Shown here in pieces: positions 50,641-62,440 of a DNA stretch of 64,000 nucleotides. Location of the stretch: assembly GCA_008694505.1 (NCBI GenBank), contig VZDJ01000052.1, positions 5,025,722 through 5,089,721 on the forward strand, given 5' to 3'. The DNA comes from Cyanoderma ruficeps (Eukaryota; Chordata; Aves; Passeriformes; Timaliidae). The translations under genes were made by a program, and so were the position numbers. The notes under the pieces were generated by a model. It was not told the DNA's origin. It did not search any database and saw only the letters and a program-made list of their open reading frames with translations. How positions within the stretch are numbered: position 1 is the stretch's first letter; every line of letters begins with the position of its first letter.

Positions 50641-53600
50641 CTGGACAGCTTTGCAAGAGGGGCTAAGGAGCCAAAAAGCTTCTATTGTTTGTGAAGGACT
50701 TGGTACCTGGACTACTTGGAGAGTCTGTGGCTCTTTGGATGCCTTGTGTCCCTTGAAGTAGTCACACAGGACTCCTGAGAGATGGCTGATAATTCTCTGT
50801 TAAGCCTGTGGCTATTTGTATGATTGGATTAGGTCACTTCCTAATCCGATTTTTTTTCCCCTATCACAAGCCAGACCCAATACAATGTAGCTGGAGAAGA
50901 GCAGCAAGAACGTTATTCTGTTCACAGTTTATTCTAATAAAGTAAAAAATCAACTTCACTTTTTTTTTTTGGTTGTTGCAGTAATTTATTTTAGCAATTA
51001 AAAATTAATTCAGTCAGAAATATGCTATAAAGACATGATAGGGCTGCCAAGAGCCAGAGCTGAGAAGCTTTTTTGACTTTCCTTCTTCTTCCTGGTGAAG
51101 CAAGAGATGATCAGGGTGGAGTCTGACACATTGAGAGGCACTCAGTGTATTCGAAGATATATCATAATCATTCTTATTGGGTGTTCAGAACTTGACTCTG
51201 AATGACTTTTTATATCTATGGAGGGGAAACAAAAAAGGAAAATATGTAAATATGGCAAGTTTTAATTTAGGCTTGAGAGGACAATAGCTTAGCCAGTTTA
51301 TTAGCATTCACCTTCAGAAATGGTTTCGTCGTGTGGCCTATTTTATATAAATCTTCAATGAATAAAGAAAAACAGATATTGTTTCTCTGGTAACAAGTAA
51401 AGCTCAATGCCCTTTTTCAGTAATGGTGCAGAAACAATTCTTTTTTCCCCATCACTTTAAGCTTCCAATTACTTCTCCTTCTCTTATTCCTTCACTCCTA
51501 ACTTAAAAGATATTCAAAATTGTGCTCACATTGTTTGATGAAGGTGAAGCTTAAGAAAGTTAAATATTCGGAAACAGGGCTAATTTGATTTATGTTAGCT
51601 GTCCTCCTGGGAGCACTGCCGTGCTTCCAGGTATAAAGAGTAAGGAAAGTCAAACAGTTCCCATATATTCCCTCTGTTACACCCCCTGTACCTGATATTT
51701 CAAAAGAGTTTGGCCCAAGACCCCAGGGAGTGTGACTTTTGCAGGGCCGTGACTGGTGGGAAGGAGAAGACAGACGTTGTCATATCCTGATCATAACACC
51801 AAGAAAGGATCTGAAAATGCCTTTTTTACCTTGATAGTTTCCTTGGCAGAGCTGGACAGGAATCTACTCAATGAAAGCAGTAGCTAGACCAAAGGGAAAA
51901 GAAAGCACGAGAGCATGGCCCTGAATTTGATCCTGAAGTTCCAAGAATGCTGGAATATTTTGGACAGGCTAATGATGGATAGCACGTTCATGCTAAGAAA
52001 AGATTTTGGTGAGCACAATAAACTCCTCCAGTTAGTTTCCACTGCGATTCGTTTGGATGTAATTTGCAGTTGGACTTACATCTGGACTAATGTCAGAACT
52101 GGAAGATCAGTTTGCTACTGAAGAATGTGAAATTGTATCTGGAAGGGCATGGTAGGAAGTGGGATCCATTTCATCAATTTTTTAGGAAATTAAGTTTTCA
52201 ATTAAAATAAAATGAATTTATCTGCCTAGAGATAGGCCTGTAGAGACTTGCATTTGGGCCATTATTCAAACATCCACAAACAGATGGCTCCCATGCTTCT
52301 TAACTTATAATCTACTCAAACAGAGAAAAAAAACCCACCAAAAATAAATTCCCACCAAAAAAATGTCCCTGTCTGGATGGAATATCAAAACCTGAAATTG
52401 TACTGCCAGTCTAGGATACTTGACTTGGTTTGATCTCCACTGGTGTGCAAGAAGAGAATATTGAAATAGGTAGGCATGTCTCAGTGTTTGGTTTTTGATA
52501 GTTTAAAAAGTTCATATTCTGCAAGCTGTGGTCAGAGAAGGTCAGTAACTATTTTTTGAATGTATGCAAAAGTGTTGTGATCTGAGTTGGAGGAAATAAC
52601 CTTGTTGGGCTGGAAGTCTCCAGCAGAGCTTGGGGAAAAGTGTGAAGTTTTCCACTTGGGATCATTCCACACTTTCCCCAAAATATCCCCATCCCATGTG
52701 TTTACAAACAGCTCTTAAAGTATTTGTTAACATGTGCAAATTTCCAGAATGCCCATTACTATTGACAATTAGTCTTTCTGAACCAAGGGTCAATCTTTTT
52801 TCACAGACACAGATTTATGAGAGGGGAAGCAGGGTTTTGTGAGCAAGGAGTTCATATTTGCTCTCACTTGGTGCATTTGAGAGTGCTCATCTTCATCCCA
52901 TGCTTGCACTTCCACAAAGCTGGAAACCCTACAGATATGCCAGACAAATAAAAACTGCATTTTTTTAAGTGGAGAAGGAAAAAAAATTAAAAATATCAAA
53001 AATCAGATAGCATTCACTACTGCAATTCAGTGTGAACAGCTGGAGGTGGCAAACAGAAAATGGAAGAATTAAAATAAGCTTAGATTTGCATTCACAAATC
53101 CACGGAAAGAGAATTTCTCTTCAGAATTTCCCAATCCTGAGATGTGTGCAACCAGGCCATGAAATACATTGTAAAGGTTGAAGGTATGGCAGAGGGGAGG
53201 CAAGCACTGACCAAGAATGTCAGTTTGGAGAAAACAAAACAGGGTGAAGGGGGAAAAAAGAAAGAAGAATTTGAAAAGGAAGCATGTTGAAGGATAAAAG
53301 CTGGCACTGGCAAGCAGTCTAATGTGCTGAGGTATTGATCCAAATGCCCTCTGAGCTTTGCTGAGAATAATGTGATGCTTTGCTTTCCCTGGAGGATACA
53401 GGTAGGATAACTTTGGAACAGTTCGGATCAAGGAGAGAAAAAGGTGTATCTCCAGTCTAGTAGAAAGATGAACCTTCTGTCATTTTCTAAACCCAAGTGA
53501 TAATGCATTTTTCCACACTTGAAATGCAGTCCTAATTTGGGAATCACTAGGATCTAGGATTACAAATATCTCTCTTGAAATTCTGAGAATTGTGCAGATG

Positions 53601-54188
53601 AATTTATGAGAAGCCCCTGAATTGGCACGTCCTCTTTTTGATACAAAAATATTGTAGAGAAAAAGACAGGTAGAGAAATAAATATATAGAAAAAAGTAAA
53701 AAAATATTCTTCAAGTAAAGCTGAATTCCAAGTAGTTGCTGAGTATTGATATTGACTTGACAAGAGCAGAAAGGGGCCATTTGCAGTGAATAGTGTATTA
53801 AGTAGTTGGAATGTGAAGTGTTTACTAAAATAACAGTAATTATTCAAACTAGGCTAATGGCAGTGAAGTTGTTGGGAAGCCTGTGGGATGTGATACGTTT
53901 GTTTGCTGCAGCATGAATGCTGCGGGTAAGTTTTTTTGTGTTTTGGTTTGGTTTTTTTTACAAAACACTATGAAATTTTAAAGGGTTACTTTTTAATTTA
54001 TTTATTTTAAATCAGCTTGTACCACAGCATAATCTAATTAAAAGGGAAAAATACAAACGGTTCTTCAGCATCTTCTGTCTGGAGGCAATAACTAACAATA
54101 TCTTGCGATGCATTTGACTGTGACCTTACAGAGATTTGCTGTTTATTACAAGGGCTGCATCCATATCACTCAAATATAGCTAGAAGCC
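50641..54188. other. Non-coding DNA without recognised gene
   Basis: AT-rich, with A/T runs near 50955 and 52327. A possible 14-base microexon (acceptor TTTGCTGCAG ending 53911, donor CGG|GTAAGT at 53926) is too short to support. Nothing else was recognised. Confidence 0.6.
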
Positions 54189-54217
54189 TATTAAAGAACT
54201 TTTGTGTTCTCAACTGC

Positions 54218-54244
54218 AGAACTAAACTGATTCAGTTTAGTTCT
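54218..54244. repeat. Perfect 27-bp palindrome (13-bp arms, 1-base centre)
   Basis: The left arm AGAACTAAACTGA (54218-54230) is followed by a single T at 54231 and its exact reverse complement at 54232-54244. It sits near the 5' end of the G-depleted LTR-like block. Whether it is part of the original LTR or a chance later structure cannot be told here. Confidence 0.85.
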
Positions 54245-54410
54245 CTGATTCTGTGCCTACTGCAGAACCACAAAACTAAACAACTACTATTTTTCCCCAA
54301 GCAGCTACTTTTATAAAAATGAAAAACCACAAACTGTCCTTTCTTGTAAAAAGTTATCATAACAAACCAAAAAACATTTCTCTCTAAATGAACTAATAAA
54401 ACACTATTTT

Positions 54411-54475
54411 AAAAAATATATATAATAATATATATAATATATATATTATAATATATATAGTATAGATAATATAAT
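54411..54475. repeat. AT-dinucleotide low-complexity tract
   Basis: About 65 bases composed almost only of A and T, mostly alternating AT with interspersed AAT. It lies inside the G-depleted LTR-like block and may have expanded after loss of G. It is self-complementary and could extrude or cause polymerase slippage. Confidence 0.9.
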
Positions 54476-55566
54476 TCCTAAAATTCCAAGCTTTATCTTT
54501 ATACACTATCTAAAAAAAACTGTTTAAAAAGTTTTAAAATTTTCCTTCTAATCCTTATTAATTTTCTTTCTCTCTTATAATTTTGCTAATAAACCTATCT
54601 TTATACCTTTTAAATTTCAACCTACTTTACTTTTCTCCTAATTCTATCTCACAACAAAAATTTAAGTAATTCTAATAAACACAGACCACTACACTAGCAA
54701 AGGCTGAAGTTTTCATTGGCAAATGCATGAAATATGTATAGACTTTGATTTTGTGTTTTTGACAGCCAAACTGCTTTAATGTTGTAAACAATTTGTTAGA
54801 ATACTGTCAAAAGGTACTTTTAATGATTTTATTCCTTACTCAACATGTTGTCTAATATTAAATTTGTCTTTTGCTTTTTAGTATGAGAGTGAATCTGTTA
54901 TCTGCTATTATTATCTCCTTGGATATACAAATGTCCTTTTTCACAATGCACACGTTTGTTAAGTAACAGAGAGTTACTTAACTATAAAACTTGGAATCCA
55001 GCCCCAAGCAGTATATACCAAATGAGAATGGATTTTTTTTTTTTCAATTTATATAAAGGCAACAAACTACTAACACACCATTTTTAGAAGAATTTTCCTG
55101 AAAAAAAAAAATAGAGTTTTAATTATTCACCTTTTCTAGTGTCGTTAAACTAGTTGGCAACAACACCCCTTGTCCAGATATTGCAGGTAGGATGTGTTGT
55201 GAGAAACAAGGTGATTTTTTCTTCTAACAACCTGCTTTTTTCTTTATATAATGTATAAGGGAAGACATCAAGTAAGGTAATGAAATACCTGGGAATGGAT
55301 TGGCATGTCACACACAGGAGGGCACCCAGCCCTCGTTGGGATGACTGTGATGAATGGTGGGCATGTGGAGATGAAGTGCTTGCTGGTGCTCAGTATGATC
55401 CATAACCTCCAGCTTCAGAAAGCATCCTTAATCATGACAGCTGTTGGAAAAGAGAGAGTCCTGTGGATAGCAGGGGGAAAACAAAAAACCAAAAAAGCCC
55501 CTGGGTTTTCTCAAAATTTCTGTTGTTGGTTGGTGAACCCCTTTGGTGTTGCACGGCTACTTCAAA

Positions 55567-55837
55567 GGCAGGAGCAGCTGTGGGGTCCTGCGGGATCAGC
55601 TCACTCTGCTGGGGGTGTGGATAGAGGGGCCTCCCCTCTGCCCACATGGTGATTTTCCCAAACTGAAGGGAAAACAGTTGCCTGCTAAGCAGTAGGAGCA
55701 GCTGTGGGATCCTGTGGGATCTACCCAGCAGGACCAGCACTGCAGGACCAGCTCACTCTGCTGTGGGTGTGGATAGAGGGGCCTCCCCTCTGCCCGCCGG
55801 GTGATTTTCCAAAACTGAAGGGAAAATAATTGCCTGC
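55567..55837. repeat. Diverged tandem duplication, about 120-145 bp unit
   Basis: Copy A (about 55567-55684) and copy B (about 55691-55837) share, in the same order, a GGAGCAGCTGTGGG[G/A]TCCTG block, CAGCTCACTCTGCTG, GTGTGGATAGAGGGGCCTCC with CCTCTGCCC, a TGATTTTCC[C/A]AAACTGAAGG block and TTGCCTGC. Copy B has an extra insertion near 55720-55748 (ACCCAGCAGGACCAGCACTG and nearby), itself an internal echo of GGACCAGC. The unit is GC-richer than its surroundings. I do not recognise it as a named repeat. It may be an old tandem duplication of single-copy DNA. Confidence 0.9.
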
Positions 55838-58334
55838 CATTTTCCACTGCTCTTCCAAGTCTGTTTGAGGCTGACTAATGGCTTCCAAATGCGTTTGAGG
55901 ACAATTTCCACAGAGCAGGAAGGCGAGGCAGGAAAATGGGAGGAAATTAATTGCCTGGGCCTTGTTTATTCCAGGGAGCCAGGATCACCGGAGAGCCCAT
56001 GTGTGTGTTGTAGGAATTAATGTAGGATTGAGGGCTCATCCAGGCTTGGCTCCATTGCAAACACCTCCCTCTCCAATCCTGTGAGTTGAGATTTTTGTCT
56101 CCCAGCTCTGCATTTTGAGTGGGGTTGCTGCAGCTCAGGTCCTGGCAGAGCATTTCCAGGTCCCGTGCATGTGGGAAATTCACTCGGAACGCTTTTGCTG
56201 CTGAGGGTCTGGTATTGGAAACCGGGGCCTCCAGTGATCTTTGGGTCAGGTGAATAAACTGCTCCAGTTACAAGGAAGCACCTTGTTATTGAGAAATTGA
56301 CTGCTGAGTAGTAGTAATTGTATAAATTTGCATTAATTTTTTTTAAAAAAACCCCATAGCATCAGAAGGTTTTGCAAAATGGTTTAGCAAATGTTATATG
56401 CAAAAAGAATGAAGTAGTAGGCCTCAGAGGCTAGGCTGGATGAAGAAGCAAAGAAAACCATTACACAGTGATGGAGAATGTTTGAGCAACTTGATTTTCT
56501 CAACATAAAAGTGTATGTGCATAAAAACATCGAGATGCCAACCTAGGGGAAAGCTGCATCTCTAATTGTTCTGTAGTATAGATGATAATTAATCAAGATG
56601 GGCCTGGCTGGTTTGGTTTGAATGTATCCAACAAGTTGTGTATGGTAGAAGCCAACTCAGCAAAGCTCTGTTTAAAAGCAAAATCTGCCCTGTGTGAACC
56701 TCTACATATTTTCTGTGGATGTAGTCTCTTGGTGGCCATTTATATTTTAGGAACTGACATGTTCGCTTTCATTAAACTTGCCTGAAAATGGAGAGCAACT
56801 GTTTAAGACCAGAGTTGTTGACCTTATATTTCACAAGTAATAAGATTTTATTTACTGTAGTTACTGCAGGCTTACTAAAACTGGGAAAATATTTTAATAC
56901 TTTGCCATTTCTGATACATAAATGTAGATACATATGCTGTTCTTATACATTGTTCAAATGAACAACCAAAAAATAGTTTTAAAAAATAGGAAAATGGGCT
57001 GAAAAAACATCTGAATACATAAGTGCTGGTTTTGGTTTAGCCCAGGAATTTTCAAAGCAAAATGTGTATCAGTTTCACAGAGTTGGGCATTTTAAAATTT
57101 TGGTTTGACATGCAAGTCCTTCAGGAAGCAGATGGACTTGTGGCATCAATATCACCCTTAGGAAAAAAAAAACAGATTTCATTTTAGCCAAAGAAAGGTT
57201 AAACATATTTTTAATTTCTTCTGTGTATATTTTCATGTCTTTCCCTGTGATTCCTGCCTGTGGTTTTGCTACACTATATAGTAGCAGTGCTTTCATGTGG
57301 AGTTTTATTTTTAATTTTCCTGTGTTTGACTTTCTGAATCTTCCCAGTAAGGAGAAAAAATAACACGTCATATTGATAATCTCAAATGATTTCTGCTTTA
57401 GCTAGGCCCGAAAAGATTTTGAAAAGCTCATTAGTATTTTGTACAGGATTTGATTGTCTCTGGAGTTGCAGTGACTTTTCCTTTGGACTGTGTGATGCTT
57501 CCTTGCCCCAGTTACAGATCTGAGGGAGGCTGGGTTGGGCTTCCAGATGGGAAGCTGCTGGCTTTTTTTAATCTGGTTTTCATAGTTTTTTTGTTTTGTT
57601 TTCTGAGAAAATACAGAGAATGAGGAAATGCATCCAATTAAGTAATAAAGTAGTTTGCCATTGAGATACTTCAGTTTTGGGGTGGGGTTTTTTTCAATCA
57701 TCTGCAATGTCACAGGGAATTACAAGTCATTACTTTTCTTACTGGGGTGCTTCAACTGGGAACCCACCCATCAGACTGTGATTTAGGGATTTTGGCTGTG
57801 CCCTATGGGAGGCTACAGGATATGTGGAATCCCCCCCATCTCGCTGTTGTTTCTGACACACACATTTTCCAGAACAGAGCAAAGGGGACTGTATTTGCTT
57901 CGACATCCACGGCACATCAAATAACTCTGGTGACTGCGACTGATCAAATAACTCCTGCACTGCAGCCCTGTCACAAGTGGGGGAATTCAGAGAAGGGAAA
58001 AGCCTCAATGGTAAAAGCACACAGAAAGAGTTGGGAGAGGCAGGCTGAGGTGGAAAAAAGCAAATGAGTCCTTTTTCATAGCAAAGTGTCCTGTTTGAGT
58101 GTACCAGCAACATCGTGGAGGGAGGGGGAGAAAGAAATATTCCATGAGTTGCAATAAATAGCAAATGGATTGGTTAGGTCAAAAAATGATTTGCTTTTCC
58201 TGCATGATGGTGATTGACCCAGGAAGATGCTGGCAGATCTGCGTGCTTGCTGTGTATCTTTCTTTCAGAGTAATTTACTGCAAGTTTCAGTACCAATCAT
58301 TTACCTAACCCTGTCAACATTAACTGAGAACAGA

Positions 58335-58400
58335 GAGAAAATACGATTTTGTTTTGATCTTTCCGTGACCCGGCTGCTAGAGGACGTAAAAATATATCCT
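58335..58400. promoter_or_regulatory. CpG-retaining patch in AT-rich DNA
   Basis: CpGs at 58344, 58364, 58371 and 58385 fall within 42 bases, including CCGTGACCCGGCTG and GGACGTAA. The surroundings are AT-rich. It may be part of a conserved element extending to 58460. Confidence 0.2.
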
Positions 58401-58689
58401 GTGATTATTATGGTTTTTTTATTAGTTTATTTATCCATTTATTTATGTATTTGATATCCCTTTAAACAAAGGACTGTGGCATGACAGTATTCTGGATTCC
58501 TAAAACACGCTTATCTTCAATTCTTTTTTAGATCAGGAAATTGTTGTTCTTTGTAACAAGATGACTAAAGCTGACAGTTTGATGGTGAAGCAAAGGCAAT
58601 TGGCTTAAAGAAGTTCTTTGGTATACTTACAGAAAACCCAAGAGAATGGCAGATTTATACCTCAGTCAAATCACATGCTGATAATTTAG

Positions 58690-59110
58690 GTATCTCTGTC
58701 TCCTGGAAGCGTTAGGCTCGCGCTTCGACATGCAAAGTGACAGCTAAATTTTAACTCAGCTCTCTTTAATTTCCTGAATAGATTGCTAATTACTTGCCAA
58801 AACAATATTGATATTAGATTATGGACCAGTAGTAGGTTCCCTGAGGTAGAGATTTTTAGCAAACAGGCAGGAGGTCTAAGATCTCCTGTGATATATTTTA
58901 AAATTTTTTGCGTTTCCCTCGTTCTCCCTCGCTGGCATTTATGCTCCCTCTCTTGACGGTGAGCTGGAAGTGACACTTATCAAAATAACTTGACAAAGAT
59001 GCTTTCAAAACTGTCACTTCCTTATGATAATGTAATTATTCCTTATTTCTTCAGATTTGAAGCTTCTCGTGCACATTTCTATCTGCTGCTTTTGGAATTG
59101 GAGTGTAATA
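58690..59110. promoter_or_regulatory. Candidate conserved regulatory element
   Basis: Starts with a CpG-dense stretch (GGCTCGCGCTTCGACATGC near 58712-58730) in which GAAGCG and CGCTTC can pair. It continues with many TAAT/ATTA cores (GCTAATTACTTG near 58785-58796) and complex sequence, free of recognised repeats, to about 59110. Enhancer-like in style; no alignment to support it. Confidence 0.27.
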
Positions 59111-61271
59111 TTACTGAAGGGTAACTGTGTGAGAAAAATCAAGAGATTGTCAGTTACAAATGTAGTCTTTAGTCTTACAAATACTCAGCTTTTGAAATCA
59201 AAAAGCAGTATTAAAACCTGACCCAAATGCTGATTTTGCATTTAAACTGTCAAATAATCACTTAGCAACATAAACTCCATTTCCTACATATTAATGATTC
59301 GCATTTTAATGCAATAGCAACAGGCTAGGTTATAATATTTTCCAGGAGTTTATACTGTGCTTCATAAAATTGTGCTTCTAGAAAAGAGGTTTTTATTATA
59401 AAACTATTTTTATTGTATGGACAGCTTCGCTTTCTTATGAAGACCCTGGAGAGAATTTGGATGATTAAAGTAGAGTTTCAATAAAAAGTACAGATAGTTT
59501 AACATGACTTAAATGTTGTGGGTTTTAATTGGATTATTTTTATGATTTCAGGTTAATTATATGTAACAGAACTTGATAGTAGCAAGACTTAGGTAACCAT
59601 TCTGATGAGGTAGTTCTCTTAAAGAATAGTATTTATTTTAATGATAGTCTCTGCTTCAGTGACAATATCTATGGCTATAAGAATGTGGATTTTAGAATTT
59701 CATCCAACTTGAAGGACGTGATATTATGTGGAGCCTCTCTCAGTGTTTGCTGCCTTCCTTGCAGAAAATCCTCTTTGGATTCCAGAGTTTGAGCTGCCAG
59801 CCAAAGGCTCCTGAAGCACCTTTACCCTCAGAAGTTTTGTGATGTTGGCTTCTTATTCTCCTATGTGTATGTGAAGACTGGTTGGTTAGTGTTAGTCAAA
59901 TACTTGCAAAATAATAATCTAGTTTCTAGGACAAGAGCATTATTTTGGTGGCTTTTTTAAAAATACGCTTTCATATTTGGGGTCATCTGTCTACACACAC
60001 AAACACCATGCATATTATTGACATTCCATCCTATATAGATTTATCTATGTTTTTAACATCAAAACAGTGATAGCCCTAAAATATGTATTTTTTTTTTCCT
60101 GTAGTATTGACAGTTTTAAGTTGTGGACAGACGTGTGCAAATTGAAAGGAAAAAGGGACACTTTCAGAAAATAGCAATGTCACAGTGGTGCAATCTCCAC
60201 ATTTGATGTAATACTGTATATACTGCATTGTAAATATTCCCCTCCCAGGGGAATGGGATGTCTGTAGGCATGTCCCCAAAACTGTTGTTAATGTCTAGAG
60301 TCACTGAATATTGTTGTAAAGGCATTTTTTAAAATCTCCAGTATTGGAGGAGTCAGCTGAAAATAGCTGTGTGACATGCCTGAAACAGCTTCAGACATCT
60401 CTGCCGAGCACAAGGGAAGATCTGAATAGCAGGATTACAGATCCCACAAATCCCCTGCTCAGTTTTACAGAAGGATCAGGCAGTTTATGTGTGCAGTTCA
60501 TCTATTTTCACTTCAGTGGAGTGACTTGCAGCTGCAGCCCCACTTTATGGGCAGATCAGAAGCTGCACTGTCATATCTGTCCTGTACCATTTTTCTTGGA
60601 AGGCTCATTATTTAGTTTTACAGCATGTTTTTCTTTTCTCAGGGTATGCTTAGAAATAAACAGAGCTCAAACCTTGCTCCTCGGTGGTAACTCAGCCACG
60701 TCTGGGGAAGAGCAGGTGGAGGAGCCCAGGCATTGCAGATTTAGCTCAGCAGGGCATGCCTGGGGGGGTCTGTCCACCCATCTTTTGGGGACATTTCCAT
60801 AGATCCTGTTCAGATGTTTTACTGCAGCCAGTGCAAAACCCCTCGGCTCACCCCAGCTGGAGATGCTGTGGGGGACTGTCAGCAGGACAGGCAGGTGAGG
60901 CAGGTTTTTGTGTTTGTCATTATCCAAAGTTAAGAGGATAACAGCCTCCAAAACCACAGTGCCTCTTCAGGCCTTCAGCCTTTTATTTACTTTTGAAACA
61001 TCCCTCTCAAGCTGTCTTATTGCATTTCACAAAGAGCAGTTCCCTTTGCTGCTGTCGAGTATTTGCACGTATCAAGGGCCAAGTTTGTCTGGAAGTCTGG
61101 CTCTGCATTTAAGAGAAAACAAACTCAGAGCCTGGCTGCTGGTATGCAGCACCTACAGTAGCTGAGCCATCATTTGGGAAACATGTTCTGTAAGGTTTCA
61201 TAAAATTGCAGATGCTCTGATGTTTTGCTGAGCTAGGAGGAAGTTCGTTGGTGAAATCAATAAACTCTCAA

Positions 61272-61300
61272 GTTTTCAAGTCATCAGATGACTTGAAAAC
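61272..61300. repeat. Perfect 29-bp palindrome (14-bp arms, 1-base centre)
   Basis: GTTTTCAAGTCATC at 61272-61285 is followed by one A at 61286 and its exact reverse complement at 61287-61300. A 14-bp perfect arm with a one-base centre is unlikely by chance in 64 kb. It could fold as a cruciform or as an RNA hairpin with a short loop. It lies just left of the 47-bp minisatellite, which suggests a fragile or recombination-prone spot. Confidence 0.9.
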
Positions 61301-61333
61301 GAGAAGGTTCTTCTTTTCTGACAGAAAGTGTTC

Positions 61334-61550
61334 AAATATTTCAGAGTACGAAGTGACTGGAGCTCATAGGATTGGAGTTGAAATATTTCAGAGTACAAAG
61401 TGATTGGAGCTCATAGGATTGGAGTTGAAGTATTTCAGAGTAGGAAGTGATTGGAGTTCAAATATTTCAGAGTACAAAGTGACTGGAGCTCATAGGATTG
61501 GAGTTCAAGTATTTCAGAGTACGAAATGATTGGAGCTCATAGGATGGGAG
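61334..61550. repeat. 47-bp minisatellite, five copies
   Basis: Copies run 61334-61380, 61381-61427, 61428-61459, 61460-61506 and 61507-61550. The full unit is 47 bp, opens A[A/G][A/G]TATTTCAGAGTA and ends CATAGGATTGGAGTT[G/C]. The third copy is shortened to 32 bp by loss of the GAGCTCATAGGATTG part, and the fifth lacks its last three bases. Copies are otherwise over 90 percent alike by eye, so the array is young or homogenised and is likely length-polymorphic. It begins 34 bases after a perfect 29-bp palindrome. Each full unit has a GGAGCTC SacI-like palindrome core. Confidence 0.96.
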
Positions 61551-62159
61551 ATCCATCCCCTTGGCATCTGTATCGCTTTGGGAGGTGGGACCAAGTTGTC
61601 TGGGCTGTTAGGAAAATTCCACATGGAAGCTTCAGTGTGCCAGCACAAACCTCCTGTGCATGAAGAGCAGGGTGGGAAGGAATGCAGGATGGGAGGGCAT
61701 CATTTGTCTGTTCTCTGCCAGGAGACAAAGAGCGTGCCCTGCCATGAGCCAGGGCGCAGCCGATGGTGGTGAGAACTTCCACATCCCAACACGGCGCCTG
61801 ACGAGCAGGGCTCAGCCAGTGTTTGTTTATTTGGGTGCAGATTTTCATCACATCAGCCTTGCAGCATTTGCATATGCAAGCAGGAGATCTGAAGGGTAAC
61901 AGCTGTGAAAATACGTGCTTATGACCTACCTTACACACACTGTATGCAAACTTGGGATGTGAATTTTGTAGGGGTTAAAAAAATTACAGTCACACGTACG
62001 CAGGACACTGTGGAGTTTCCTGCTTTGTTGTGTGTATTTTGGACTTCATCAGCTTCCATCCGCAAGGAATTAGATGTACAGCCCAGAAATAATTCAGAGT
62101 GCTCCATTCCTTCTCCCATCACTTCGGATTCCGGTCAGCTCGGCATTTAGTGCGAGCTC

Positions 62160-62440
62160 CTGCAATTAAACCCTTCCCCATGGCATTTTACCACATGGTG
62201 TCATGCTACAGCACTGTTTACTTAATCGCCTTACTCTGCTAGATGGCAAGTGTTTCATTAGGGCCTGTGAGGAATTTGTTATAATGCAGCATAATCTAAT
62301 GAGGGCTTGTCTCCAGTCAGGACACGTTTGCATTACTGGTTGATGTGATTATGGGGGTAAAGCTTCAGTAGAAACTGGACTAGGGAGCCTTTTGCACACA
62401 GGTTTAAAAATAGAATTATGTTACTGCTAAATGAGTACCT
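62160..62440. promoter_or_regulatory. Candidate conserved regulatory element
   Basis: GCAATTAAACCC (near 62162), CTTAATCGCC, GCATAATCTAATGAGG and GTTTGCATTACTGG occur across 250 bases of non-repetitive sequence. The words are homeodomain and POU type. Inference from motif content only. Confidence 0.22.

Larger units (their letters stand above)
54189..54699 (+). mobile_element. G-depleted LTR-like element, plus strand, possibly G-to-A edited
   Basis: This block is strongly depleted of G on the plus strand: by my count 54481-54700 holds about 7 G against about 45 C, and 54601-54660 has no G at all among 15 C. Flanking DNA has ordinary G content. The 3' part resembles the end of songbird ERV LTRs, with AATAAA at 54588-54593, pyrimidine-rich text, then a short tail ending in CA. 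Several positions where I would expect G in such LTRs carry A. That is the footprint of cytidine deamination on minus-strand retroviral cDNA. Proposed ends are 54189 (TATTAA, possibly an edited TG start) and 54699 (TAGCA), with an imperfect 5-bp flanking repeat AAGCC/AAGGC. The ends are tentative. An AT-dinucleotide tract (54411-54475) and a 27-bp palindrome lie inside. Alternative reading: a simple AT-rich low-complexity region with strand skew. No internal retroviral genes are seen. Confidence 0.55.
54700..61271. other. Non-coding DNA; tandem duplication and candidate elements only
   Basis: Besides the duplication at 55567-55837 and the candidate elements near 58.3-59.1 kb, no repeat, RNA gene or exon was recognised. 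Confidence 0.6.

Noticed and set aside
53912..53925. 14-base microexon containing an ATG
   Set aside because: Acceptor and donor words are present, but so short an exon cannot be distinguished from chance without transcript data.
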